Source of the DNA: Burhinus oedicnemus
Lineage: Eukaryota; Chordata; Aves; Charadriiformes; Burhinidae
Length of the DNA: 64,000 bases
Direction of reading: 5' to 3'
Assembly: GCA_008921705.1 (NCBI GenBank)
Contig: VFFE01006624.1
Span: 453,814-517,813 of the forward strand
The notes under the pieces are model-generated. The model saw nothing but the letters and a program-made list of their open reading frames with translations, searched no databases and had not been told where the DNA came from. This document shows positions 51,222-62,900 of the stretch, one piece after another. The stretch's first letter is position 1. Every line of letters starts with the position of its first letter. The translations under genes and the position numbers were made by a program.

Positions 51222-52935
51222 GAACTTAGGTATTTCAAAGTTCACATGGCTGAACATAAAGTCCCATTAAACGTGCTCCGATAAAGAGTTAAACTGACGG
51301 GCTCCGCTGTGCCCTCCCTCCTTTTGGATTTCCAGTGTCACTTAGCTGTCAACAAGGTTTGTGGCAGTAGTTAAAAAAGCACTTTCCTTACCTCTGCCTG
51401 CTCATTTCAAAACCGAGTTTTCGCCATCCGTTCCATACCTGGGATTTTACAAAGGCGTTAGTGCTATAAACATGGAAAAGCGTTTCCAGTTTCATACGGA
51501 GCTGATGGTTCTCCCCTATAATTTCCCTCCTCTTCGTTCAGAGAAATGGGCAGCCACAGAAAGCCGTGCTGGCAGGGAGGCAGCAACGTGCAGCCAATGC
51601 CAACTTGTGGACAAACTCATGGGGTTACAGAAGACAGCGCCGAGCCTCACTGATGGCTGGTGGCACAAACAAAAAGCCCAGCTCCTGCTAGCATAAATTC
51701 GTGCAGCATGCAGTTGGCTCATTTTAATGTGTACAGCTTCTTGGAAAAACTTTCTCTCCTACCGTTTCTCCAGCAGAACAGGTCTGTGGCAGTTCTAACA
51801 GAGAAATGTCATCCAAAAATGTAGGAACAAATATGATTGCTACCTATACGTTAGAAGTAAAACCACAAGGCGGAAAAAACGTCTCTGAACCTGTTCCTTG
51901 ATGCCTGCTGGAGCTTTTTTCTGCCTTGTTGGGGATTTGGTGAAAGATTTTTGTCTTAGAGTGAATTTATCTCAGTTCAGTGGGGTATTACAAAGACTGA
52001 ATTTGTGTGTAGGACCTTGCATGAACAATACTAGCAAATGTGGTCAACTGACAAATAAGGGCCAAGTATTACTACTAAACCAGGATGCTTTGTATGAAAT
52101 TGGTACTTTTAAAACCTGTCAAGCCCTAATATGTGACAACCAGCAGAGGTTATTTTTTCCATCTCCCACAGACATAGAGTTCCCAGTTTGTAGCCCATCA
52201 TTGGTTGTACAATGCAAATACTGTCTCTGGCTCTGGCTTTTTAGATTCAAAGGCCAAGGCAGAGAAATACTTTTAAAGTTTAAATAGACGGCTCTTTTCA
52301 GATGTTGATATAGGCAAGACAGCCCACTGGTTCTAAAATATTTCTGTAATTTTTTAAATTATTGCCATAGCAGGATATATCTGCTCCAAGATTTCATGAT
52401 CGTGTGGAAAGTGCCCAGAATGGAGTTTGATTTACAGTTCAGCAGGTTCCCAGGTCACTTATCTCATGCACATGGCCTGCAGGATATTTGGGAAGAGCCA
52501 GCTGTGCCAAGCCAGGCAGGGCACCTGCGTCGAATTTGTGGTGGGCTTCCAAAGCCTAGGAATGATGTCTTTCTCCAGCCCAACAAAGCTCTGTGTCACC
52601 ATCATCAAATCTGTCACTCCATTGCCACGCCATGTCACCTGGGTCTTAAGCAAGGATTGGCATATTCTGAAATTCTGGAAAGCTCTTGAGTAATGGTCTG
52701 AAAAACGACAGGCTCCCCCATGTCCTTACTGTACTTGAGGAAGTGCATTTCCCATGATTAATGGCCTCTCCGCTGTGCACAATGCCTTTTAAGATTTTTT
52801 TTTCCCACTGTAAGCCAAACCAAAGAATGTTTCCAGTTTCTCAGGCTCTATTTACCTTCTCTCTCATTAGTGGAGGCTCTCTCCCTCGCTTTCTGATGAT
52901 TGTGCACATACTTAAACCCTTCTGACTGTTTTCAG

Positions 52936-53054
52936 CTGCTGCTGCTGTGTTCCAGAAATCTGACACAAGGGAACGCATCACCTCGCTGCCGGCGTGCAGC
53001 AGGCGCTTCCCTTGGACTTCTGCCCACTGCGTTTGCAGCCCAGCGGCAAACCAG
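52936..53054 (+). other. Candidate exon, unrecognised
   Basis: A good acceptor (CCTTCTGACTGTTTTCAG, AG at 52934-52935) precedes this 119-nt segment, and a CAG|GTAGAA donor follows at 53055. Two of three frames are open. One, with two leading bases, reads AAAVFQKSDTRERITSLPAC; the other begins with four leucines from a CTG run. Several CpGs persist (CTGCCGGCG, AGGCGC, CAGCGG), unlike the surrounding DNA. I do not recognise the product. It could be coding, an lncRNA exon or chance. Confidence 0.2.
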
Positions 53055-56000
53055 GTAGAACTACGACCCCAAGGGTTTCGTAGGGACTCATCGAGCTTGA
53101 CATGTGTCCCCTGCTTCCTGCCGCTATCCCTGCAGCTGCTTCAGAGTTTCAAAAGCTGCAGGGGCCTGGCGGAGCCTGGCACGAGAGGGAAGGCAGCTTG
53201 CTGTGGACTGGGCTGGGCAATCAGGCAACAGTCTGGGCAGCTGCTGTAGCTGTTTAGCTGTGCACCGCCAGAGCATCGCACAACAACATGCTGTAACTCC
53301 TTGCCTAATTCGCAGCTGCCCAGAACTATCCAGTCTTCAAGTTTGTGATCTTGTTTTTTTTGTTTTTTACTATAACTGTTCCCTGATGACAAAGTAATAT
53401 ATTTTTAGCATAGTTCAAGTATAAGACACTAAAATTATACTACCTCTCATAAGGGTTGCCTCATAAATACAGCATTCTGTTTTCATGGACACTGGCGTGG
53501 GTGTTTCATAGAGTATCATAAACAATTTATTTTGTAATGAAATAACCCAGTAAATGATCTTTGGTTTCAGATCGTGCTCACAGCTCCACTGAGCTCTGTT
53601 TGGTGCGGTTTGTAAGCCAGGGCTGTGGAAGGTCACCCCTCCCTTGCTCTCTTGCTAAATATAAGTGAAAAGCTGAAATTACTTGAGAAAAACGTAAAAC
53701 ATATCAGCTGAACATTGTGAGGCCTGAGAGTACTTGAGGTACAGCATCTCCCCTTGCTAGAATGAAGCAATTGCATTTATTACTTACCTCCTGTGTATCT
53801 TTTTTAGTCTTGTTGAGCCCAAGTAAAGAGATGTGGCACCTCATCTCAGATAAGATCTACTGGCCCGATGCCCTGCTCAGATTGAGGGGCAGTGGCACCA
53901 TGGGGCTGTGATTGTGGTGTGGTACCAGACCTGTGCACCAGCAGCAGGTGCCACTGAGAGGGTGAGGGATGCTGTGGAGAGATGCTGCTGCTGTAGACAC
54001 CCCTCCTGTTAATCCATGCCTCTCTGTGACTCTTTTCCACTGCTCCAAGGGCACAATTCATTTTCTTGCATGAGAAGTCCTCAGTTCAGCCATATAGTTA
54101 AATATGTGCTGATGCACCACAGATCTACAGGGCGTCACAGGGTGTTTGAAAGGCAATTGAGTAAAATAAATATGTAAGAATGCAATTACATTGAAAAAAT
54201 TATTTCTACTTTTTCCTTTCCTTGGACTCTGTAGGGATGTATGGCTGAAGACACCACTGCTTTGTAAAAATCACAGTAAAAGACGGTACATTCTGTGTCA
54301 TTCTTGCTTATTTTTCTCTTTCAGCTTTCAGTTTCTTTCCTAAGTCCCTGTAGTTACCTATGGCTTATTTATTTGCATTGTGTAGCTATTTAGGGTCAGT
54401 TAAAAGATCTGCTGTCACAGTTAGTGAAGTCAGGACTTTACCCACAGCATATGCATTTCTCCACTGGCAGTTATTGTCAGAAGTAGTCCAACATTTGCCA
54501 TTATCCAGATTTTCAGTTCTGTTTTTCCTTTAAATCTAGTGGCTGATTTGAGAAATAATTTGCAGAAATGACCTGCATTTTGTTCACTTGTAGGACAGTG
54601 AGTTTCCTGCCATGGTGCTCTACCATTTTTTAAATTTTTTAACTTTACCTATAAAAGTGTTAAAATGATATGGTGCCTTTCATGCTATTGCTGCACAGTG
54701 ACTCCAAGTGCAGATGAGCTGTGTGCAGTAAAACACCAGCTGGGCAGGCAAGCCTTAGTCTTTGCAGTTTTGGTGCTCAACTTTCCAATGACTTCTGAAA
54801 GTGCAAGGTGGGCAAGAACCAGACACACAGTTTCTAGATTAATTGCTTGAGGCCCTTTCCATACCCTCCCTTGTCAGCGTTTATATCTCCTATGCTTTAC
54901 CGCATCTAGTCACAGCTTTAACTGTATCCTCCTTCAACACCAGCTCCTTGGTGTGCTGTAGCAGTGTGACACAGTTTTAAACAGTGCAAAATGAAGGCTA
55001 CTTTGCCACAGAGAACGTGTGTTTCATATAAATGTTATTTCCAAGTAGTATTGTATAGTACTCAGGATACGATGTATCACAGTCATCTTTTTTTACTAAC
55101 ATATTAATAGTGTGATAATTAAGAATAGTTTATTTGAAATCCTTAAGAATTCATATAGTTGTAAGGGTGTCCAACAGGTCAAGTACTTCCTAATAAAATG
55201 GCTGTTCTTAACACAACTGCACAAAAATAGGATCTCTGCTGTTTGGGAGAAAAGAGCTTTTAAAGCACTAGCAGTCAGATTTGTAATGAATAGGAAAAGA
55301 CGAGTGTATGAGTGCTGCGATGTTGATAGCGGGCAGCTGGTAGATTCTCTGGAAGATGACCAGTAAGCTCTGACATTACTCTAAGTAGCATCAAGAGAAT
55401 TGATCCAAGAACTATTCGGACAACTCTTGTGGCATGATTACACTTAAGTTGAACTCTTTTTCCTGTTTTGACTATTTTAAATGTTTCAGTGTTGCCATTG
55501 CATTTTCTGTGAGGAAGATCTCTCACATATGCTAGCTTGGCCCATTTTGGCTATTTTTTTTCATGGTCAGCTTGCTTTTCAGACCCTCCTTTCTGTTCTT
55601 TCCTGACACAATTTGGATTTGAGAATTGGCAACACACGTCGCTAATGTCCATTTAATGCTGCTATGTCTGGCTTGTCTTCACAGGTGTTGGGATTAGGGC
55701 AGGTGTTGGGAGAAAAAAGAACAAAGCCAGTAAAGACCAGTGCCAAGTTTACTGAGCAGATGTGCCATCTCACGACGGGGAAATCTTTCCCTTTTTTGCA
55801 TCTAAATTTTTGATGACAATCTCAAATACTAAATATGTTTCTTTTAAGATTCAAACGTTCAACTAAGCTTTATCAATTGCTGATGAAAAGAAAAGCAAAC
55901 GCATCGGAATTTCAAAAGAATCGAAAAAATTCAAGGCAGCAGGGGCATACAACAGAAGACAAAGTTTCAAGAGCAGCTATTCCAAATAAGGGAGGAACTG

Positions 56001-56420
56001 AGGAGAATTTAGACTAGCTTTTCTTTAGTGTGGTTTAATAAAGTTTCTGTGTATTCACCAAGGAAACAGTGCTATCCTCTTGGAAAAAGTCATGCAAATA
56101 AGGCATTGATGGTAAATAATTTCCAGAACAAGTTCAGTTCATTGAACTCCAAATATCTGAAAACACTTTACAGACCTGATAAAATCACCGCTCATCAAAA
56201 ATGCCAAAAAAGCAAAAATGTTACTGACACAGAAACTGCGGCGAAGAATACATATTCCAATGATGTTGATGTTGCAGTGCTTATATAAAGCATTGAGGAT
56301 GTGCAAGGAATGGGATAAATACGCAAATTAGCATGGCAGAATGGTGGCAAAACATGTATTGCATTAAAAGTTTTTTCTGAGAGTCCCACAAGTTAACTTA
56401 ATGTTCTTTCTTCTTCTCAG

Positions 56421-56502
56421 TTCATGCAGATCACCTGCAAAGTGTTGACTTGAAGAAAGGCAAGAACAGTAATGCCGCATGTGGTTTCTGGGAAGTAACA
56501 AG
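56421..56502 (+). other. Candidate exon, unrecognised
   Basis: A strong pyrimidine tract (TTCTTTCTTCTTCTCAG) ends at 56420, and an AAG|GTACCA donor-like site follows 56502. One frame (two leading bases) is open and reads HADHLQSVDLKKGKNSNAAC; reading on without splicing it stops at 56514. The other two frames stop early. No family is recognised, and the segment is only 82 nt. Confidence 0.15.
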
Positions 56503-56845
56503 GTACCATTTCTGACTTGCTAAGGCACCCAGGGCAGCTCCGAGTTGGGATGGGGGAAGGTGACATGAAAGACTGAATCACAACTAGAGATCCAAAAATC
56601 CTTGTTTGGAAGGTGGTTCACTTTGGAGGTTCGCAGCTTGTCCTGCTCTGCTCAGGTGGTATCTGGGACCTGACCCACCCCAGTGCCTGGGCTCTGGCCC
56701 TGTGCAGCAGCAGAACAGTTTTTTGTGCCAGGTGCACAAAGATGCTGCTTTCTCTTATACAACGTATACACTGAAGTAAAATCCTTAGCTACTTCCTTGC
56801 TGGCCGTTTTCCATTTTACATTAGGCTGCTTGTGATTTACAGGGT

Positions 56846-56955
56846 TTAGGACTAGAAGAAACAACTAGAAATCTAGTCTGATCTCCTGTGTATTGGAACC
56901 AGTTAGACATTGCTTGAACCATAACTGTTCCTTGACCCTAGACAGACGATTTTCT
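56846..56955 (-). repeat. Old CR1-type 3' tail fragment
   Basis: On the minus strand the block ACAGGAGATCAGACTAGAT, then TTTCTAGTTGTTTCTTCTAG and TCCTAAA, follows the old CR1 tail. The plus strand continues with a degraded TTGCTTGAACCATAACTGTT segment. It lies on the same strand as the CR1 piece at 57270-58135 and could be the 3' end of the same insertion after internal loss, or a separate fragment. Confidence 0.55.
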
Positions 56956-57269
56956 GTTTAAAATATAAGGACAGCTGTGCTAGGGCAAATGGAAATGTCA
57001 GCCAGCCCAGTGCCTGCTCTCTTACCGGAGAGGCTTTGGGACAGAGGACAAGACAGGAAAGCTAAAAACTTTCCAACAAACAGCAGCTTGCATCTAGGTC
57101 AGATGTTATAGCCACATCTTTTAGTAACATTTAGAAAACTTACTTTTCTGCCCTATATTAAAATATATTTTCTTTCAGTAGATCCCAGTTTATTGAACAA
57201 ACGGATTGCTCTAAATAAATGTCTTGTCCCCATCATGTTATATTGTTCCCCTAACCTCTAAGTGAGCAC

Positions 57270-58135
57270 CAAATTTGTTCTTTTTACTTCTGATTAATAT
57301 AATAATATTGAATAATGTAAGCCATAGTAACAATCCTTAAAGAATCTCACTAGGAACATAGCCTTTCACTGAGTTTTCCCTATCAATACTTAAGAGCTGT
57401 CGTTTGGCCATTTCTTAGATCTATTAAATAGGTGCCAGAATTGAAAAATGTTATTTTTAATCAGAATATTATGTTTTATTACTTTAAATGACTAACAATA
57501 TTCCCAAGTAAGTCACTCTGTAAATAAACTTTGCCATCTGACTATGTAATCTGAAAGACTACGACCTGTTTGGTTTTTCGTTTGCTTTACAGCAGCTACT
57601 TGATTGACATGAATGAATTCTGAAGTACATACTACCTTTTCCATTATTTTTCCTGGATATTTTGTTAAACTAACCAACCTGCTATTATCCAGATTTCTGC
57701 TTGTCTATTTTTTTTTTTCCAAACTAAGTCTCTTCCAGTCCTTTGAAACATCATTATCATCAGCAGGTTCATTAAAAATTAGCACCACTAGCACAATGAT
57801 CACTGTAGCTAACTCTTCTAGGACTCTCAATAGAAAGTTACATAAGCATAGTTCCTTTAAAATATTGCTCCAAAGTAAATGCCTTCCTTTCAGCTTATGT
57901 AGTTCACGTTTTCCTTTAGATTTTTGGAAGTAGCCATTCTGAAGCATCACATATATTTTATTCTTTGGGGCTATCCTTTGTTTGGATATATTGAATGCAA
58001 TGAGGTCATGATCATTGGTTCCTAGGCAACGACCAACTTCTACTCCAGTGATTAATTCATCTTTATCCATCATAGGAAGTCCAAAGCAAAGTAACCTTCC
58101 GTGTCAGAAACTTTTGATCTATAATTTTTAGAAAG
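57270..58135 (-). mobile_element. Old CR1 LINE fragment, endonuclease end to reverse transcriptase
   Basis: Reading down the minus strand, the end of the endonuclease domain appears first (GVEVGRCLGTNDHDLIAF, matching the CR1 CLGxSDHEMIEF block, about 57985-58052). An LDFL-like stretch precedes it near 58085-58130. The region before the reverse transcriptase follows (LEELATVI, then VSKDWKRLS, matching RELADVIAxP and VPEDWKKAN, about 57715-57820). Next comes NSRLVSLTKYPGKIMEKV (about 57640-57695), matching the YRPVSLTSVPGKIMEQ box, then a degraded VTSGVPQGSVLGPVLFNI region near 57310-57390. Stops, shifts and a shortened link between endonuclease and reverse transcriptase show that it is dead. 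It is much more diverged than the copies at 11.2-12.3 kb. Confidence 0.85.
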
Positions 58136-58400
58136 CCTATGAAATTTCATTAGTGGTGAGACTTTGAGCACATCTTCCAAATGGAAGTTGCTCTCTGTAA
58201 CATGTATTTGTTTCTCATTCTTTATCTATATTGCAGATATTAATATTTTTATGACAGGCAAATAAGCTAATATTAATCCATTTGCTTTGAAATACTTTCT
58301 TGAATCTATATTTAATAAGACAGAGATCTGATATACACGTTTGCAAGTATGAACTATATATTTGGGTAGAGAAGAAAAACACAAAAATTTTGTGAGATAT

Positions 58401-58740
58401 TTTGCATTTATATAGCACCTTCATCTTACCATCCTAAATGGCCTTTAAAAAATGGATTAACATACTTCTGCTAGAAATTTGTGCCAGTCACTGCAGTTCC
58501 TTTCTTCACTAAAGTATTGAGCCTGATAAAATGTTATTAGCTTGATTTCTTGTAAGTAGGGAAATTGAAGGGCAAAGTGGTTAAGTTCAGCATTTGAAAT
58601 GTGGGCATCTCATCCATATTTAGGCAGCTCCGTGGCCTGATTTTCAGAGTTGCTGAACATCAGCATGATCCCATTAGGGTAACTTATCAAGGTCATGCAA
58701 AAATCCTGTGCCAGGAATAGTCCTGACTCCCTGTGCTGTG
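58401..58740 (-). repeat. MIR-like SINE, minus strand, probably interrupted
   Basis: The plus strand shows the reverse-oriented MIR order. CATTTATATAGCACCTTCAT and CCTAAATGGCCTTTAAAAAA come first, then GGGAAATTGAAGGGCAAAGT with GGTTAAG (the GGAAACTGAGGCACAGAG, AGGTTAAG core). After a gap of about 95 bp come CAAGGTCATGCAAAAATCCT and GCCAGGAATAGTCCTGACTC (the CAAGGTCACACAGC and GGAATAGAACCCAGGAGTCC blocks). The intervening 95 bp include TTAGGCAGCTCCG and TTTTCAGAGTTGCTGAACAT and may be another old repeat inserted into it. Confidence 0.65.
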
Positions 58741-58929
58741 TGTTAATGATGTGTAAAACCAAAATTAAGATATCAACTCCTTTATAGATAAGGAAAGGCA
58801 GAAAAGCCCAGAGTTTCTAAAAAAAGAAGAATCAAAGCATGTCCCCCCCCCCGCCAGTTTCATCAGATCCATGCAATTTCACCTCTGCCAGCTGTAATGA
58901 GCTCACAGCCATATTATGCTGTTTTGCAG

Positions 58930-58964
58930 TTCCCCAAACTAGCACTAGTCAAAGCACAGAAAAG
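58930..58964 (+). other. Candidate microexon
   Basis: A 35-nt segment lies between GCTGTTTTGCAG (AG at 58928-58929) and a near-perfect donor AAAAG|GTAAGT at 58965. Two frames are open (FPKLALVKAQK and PQTSTSQSTEK). Length 35 is not a multiple of three, so inclusion would shift frame. The sites are strong for such a short interval, but chance is likely. Confidence 0.15.
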
Positions 58965-59980
58965 GTAAGTTTTTAACAAGCTCTTTGAGGCTGCTGCCTT
59001 GTTGTCTTGTTGCTTTTCTCCAGCTGCAGGATGCTCACCCTCCTCCCAGAAGAGCCAGGGCTGGTTGCAACCTGGTCTCTCTGGTGAAGAGTATGGAGGA
59101 CCCATAGGCAGCTGTAGGAGAGGGTGGCCTGAGACAGATTTTAATGAAGCAGTGTGAAAATGGAGAACAAATGCAAATTTCTGTAGCAGAGAATAGAGAA
59201 AAGGAATGGCAGGAGGCAAAGCAGAATGATGGCAAGTTAATTGTTCAACCTGGATAAAAAGTCCTACGACTCAGCTCCATGAAACCTGTTATCTGATTGC
59301 TGTATGTTGCAGAGGTTTTTCTTTATAAGGCTGGAGAGTGATGGGAATAGAGGCATTAAGCCCTGAGCCACCAGGTGAGCAGGGAATTCAGATGCTGTCA
59401 GAGCATGAGCGCTGAAATGAAAAAGTTATGTTTAGAATGAGTTCACTGGAACATGACCCCATCTGCACAGGATTTCTGTCTTTCTTTCCTTTTCTTTTTA
59501 TTTTTGGTAAGTGGCAGGCAAGTTCTGGGTCAGATTCCTGATATAAGAGAAAAAAGAAGCAGAGCAAAATCAACATTTTGGAAGAGCAATTCACTGGGAA
59601 ACAGCACTGGAGGAATGGCACTGCTGCCTGCTATTTACGTCCTCCCCTGCTCTACCACTCACCTTCGGCAGAGAGCAGGGAGTGAGGAAGGATAGAGAGA
59701 TGGGAGCGAGAAACAAACATTATCTTTACAGGTATTGAGTAGTCCAGCTTACTGTACCCTGTCTGGTGTAAACTCTTAACTGCTTACCTTTCTTTCACTG
59801 TCACCTTTGATTAAATTCCCTTAAGGGTCATCAGGAGCATGGGAGCATGGCTTTTTTTGTTCTCCACTCTTTTTTAAAGTGAGCTGACACACTAGCCAGG
59901 TTTTCCAAGGCACAGAACTCCCTTTTGAATCAGATTTTCCACCAGATGAAAGCGTGGAGGAAAAAAGAGGGTGAATGTGA

Positions 59981-59999
59981 TTTTTTTTTTTTTTTTTTT
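59981..59999. repeat. Poly-T run
   Basis: Nineteen consecutive T. It could be the reverse of a retrotransposed poly-A tail; no element is recognised beside it. Confidence 0.9.
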
Positions 60000-62900
60000 A
60001 AATCTGAACCACTTTACATTATGCTCATTCCCGCCTTGACTGTAAAGGAGCTGAGACTGCACCTTTCTCTTACAGCTTGCTAGGTGAGAATTTTCCCCTG
60101 TGCTCCCACAGCTCCCCTTATGGGGCTGTGCTCAGCCTGGGCTGGCCGTGACGTCTGCTGAAAGCCAGCCTGCTGCTGGCCTGAACAGCAGATTTCCTTG
60201 GGGTGGTGGGGAACGGTTCTCCTGGATTTTCTCTTTGGGCTGCTCGGTTGGAGGGCCAGCATGGGTGCTGCAGGGAGGGCAGGGGCTGGTGTGCAATGGC
60301 CATGGCACCCTCTTGTCACCAGGAGAGCCCCATGCAGCCCTGTACACTGTACTTCACACCCTTCTGCAGTCCCAGACAGGGTGTGTCGGTGCATTTAGTC
60401 CCAAGGAATGGATGTCCCAGCTTGCGCTTCCAGGCCACAGTAGGCACAGAGGTGTTTTTTGCTTTATAGGGTAGCTCCCAAAGAGTCTAATTGTGGATGT
60501 TAAGAAAGCCCTGGAGAGTAAGCAGTTTCATGGGAGGCCTTTACATCGGTGCAGTTATGACTACCCCAGTAGGTGTACAGAAAAGACAACGGGTGTCTGG
60601 CTGAAATGCAACGCATCAAACCTCTGTCACAACTGCAAAAGTAAACCTGTCGCTGATGAAATTTTGCCTCATTCCAGTCTTCTCACACTTGGGGATTCTT
60701 CTGAAAGTGAACGTACATGTTTTCCATAGCTTGCAACACAGGGAGCAGGGGCACGTTGCCAAAGTTGCCAAAATATAGGCCTCTCTGGACATTTTACATG
60801 CTGTGTGAAAGGACTTGAGGATCCTTGGGAGACCCACACCCTTCTAAAGCCACAGCTGGAGGTCACACCAGATACTCTACATCATGTCAAATGGTGTGAG
60901 AGGCCTATGTTGAGGCAACTTAATGCTTCCCTGGGAGTTCATGGTAGCGGAAGACTGCAGGATCCAGCTGGGTTAGACATGATAAGTACTGTCATTCATG
61001 TGTTTTGTTTTGCACATGTGTGTGTTTCATGTTTTCCTTTGTTTTGTTTTCAATGTGTGTGTGTGGCAAAAAACAGTAGGAAAGGTACAGAAATGACCAG
61101 TAGTAACACTCATCTGGCCGTTCTCAGCTTTAACTTTTACATTGCTTTTACTTTTTACTATGTCCAGATTTGGCATTTACGGAGAAACTGAGATTGTGCA
61201 GATGAGTATTACTAGAGATTACCTGTAAGTAGTCATAATTAGCTGCAGCAACTGCATTCCCTCTAATGTTAAGAGGAGCGGTAATCCCATGTGCTGTTGG
61301 CTGTCTGCTGTGTGGAACCTCTTTTAAACCCTCTTTTCTGTGGTGGGAAAAGGCATGAGCTCAAGCGAGGGGGATGAAAGGTTACTACAGTCACAGGACA
61401 ATCACCCTGCACAGGCAGAATGGGTCAAAGCATCATGTCTACCTTATTTACCTTTCCTGCTCCCTATCTGTTTGTGTAAGTGATATTTTATGTAATCTGA
61501 TAGGCTGAAAAAAAAAAAAAATCATCATTTTCACAGAGAGGTGAAACTGATAACTGGCTATAAATGTAGGACACGTGGAAATTTCCTAGATTTCCCACTG
61601 CTGAATTTTGCTGACTTATGAGACTAACAGTCCTGGAAGAGTTTTCAAGGTTTTGTATACTTACTAAAGCAAAAATTTCAATTTTTGAAGGTTCATCGAG
61701 TGCTAAACCATTAGCACAATTGAAAGGAAAATATTACAAAACCAAACCCAAACAAAAACTCACCAAAACGGTAACACTGAACTGGGAAATTTTTTTGCTT
61801 GCTTTCCCTGCAAACCTCTTAGAAAGATTATTTATTGACCTGAAAACAGTTTATGGTTGATCAGGCTGGTATAGAGCTTAAGCTCAAAAATTTTAATCAA
61901 CATTATTACTATTTCTAAAAGATTCAAAAGGAAATACAGTAATTTAATGTCAAGTAAAGAAAGAAGAGGAATTAATGCCATCAAGCACAAAAAAATAGCC
62001 ACAAAGCCTAATCTGGTTTTGATGTAGCTTTTCTCTCATATCTGTACTAAAACCCAGGGGTGGTTAAGCTTGCTTGTTCAGAAGTGATCAGAAATAGGTA
62101 TTCTTTATTCTCTTAAAGAAAACTGGGGTTGCCTGGTCTCTTGCTCTCGTTTCTTGTTTACCGCACAGTCTGCACTGCCACTGAAATGAATTCTTCACTC
62201 CAAAGAGCCTTTTGTAAACAGACAAATTTGAATTTTTATTCCAGAAACTGCACCTCTGTACACAGATTCTTCCAGTACTTTAATGATCTTCCACAGCTGA
62301 AGAGAAAGACTAGTAGAGTTTGGAGGAAGAAGGAAGAAATTTGGGATTATCTGTCAAGAAAGACATTGACAAGATCATTGACTTAGATTTCACCTATGCT
62401 TCTCTGCAGAGTGTAGAATAAGGCAGGTATGAAGTTTTACTTCCAGGTTCCCTGAGACTACACAGAGTCCTAAGAAGAAATTTTTCTTGATTATGAACAT
62501 AATATTAGGAATGGATAGAAAGCAAGAAATATTTTGCAGGCTTCACTGTTTGTCAGTGTTCCACGCTGTGATCAACCCAAAATCTTCCTGTAGTAAAAAT
62601 AAGAAACAAAGGGAAAAAATATGAATCTCTTTCAATACCTTCTAAAAAATGACAAAAGAGATACCAGTGGCATGGCTGGGGCCTGCTAATTACAGCTGTC
62701 ATCAGGGGCAAAATATATGGAGAAGACAGATATTGAATTCTTTGCTTCTGTCAGCTGGAGTCCTCTGCCCTTCCCCAGGTCTCTCTAGCTCGGATTCTGG
62801 ACAGTAGGAAACTTTCCTGGCAGAAGCTTTATCTGAATTGACAAATTTCCGTGAAAGAACTTCAGTGTTGATCCATAAACACTTTCTTGTGAAGTAAATA

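Larger units (their letters stand above)
50634..56845. other. Non-coding DNA with candidate exons
   Basis: A 30-bp tandem duplication lies at 51162-51221. A GC-richer, CpG-retaining patch at about 52960-53280 includes a candidate exon (52936-53054). A second candidate lies at 56421-56502. No mobile element was identified. Confidence 0.55.
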
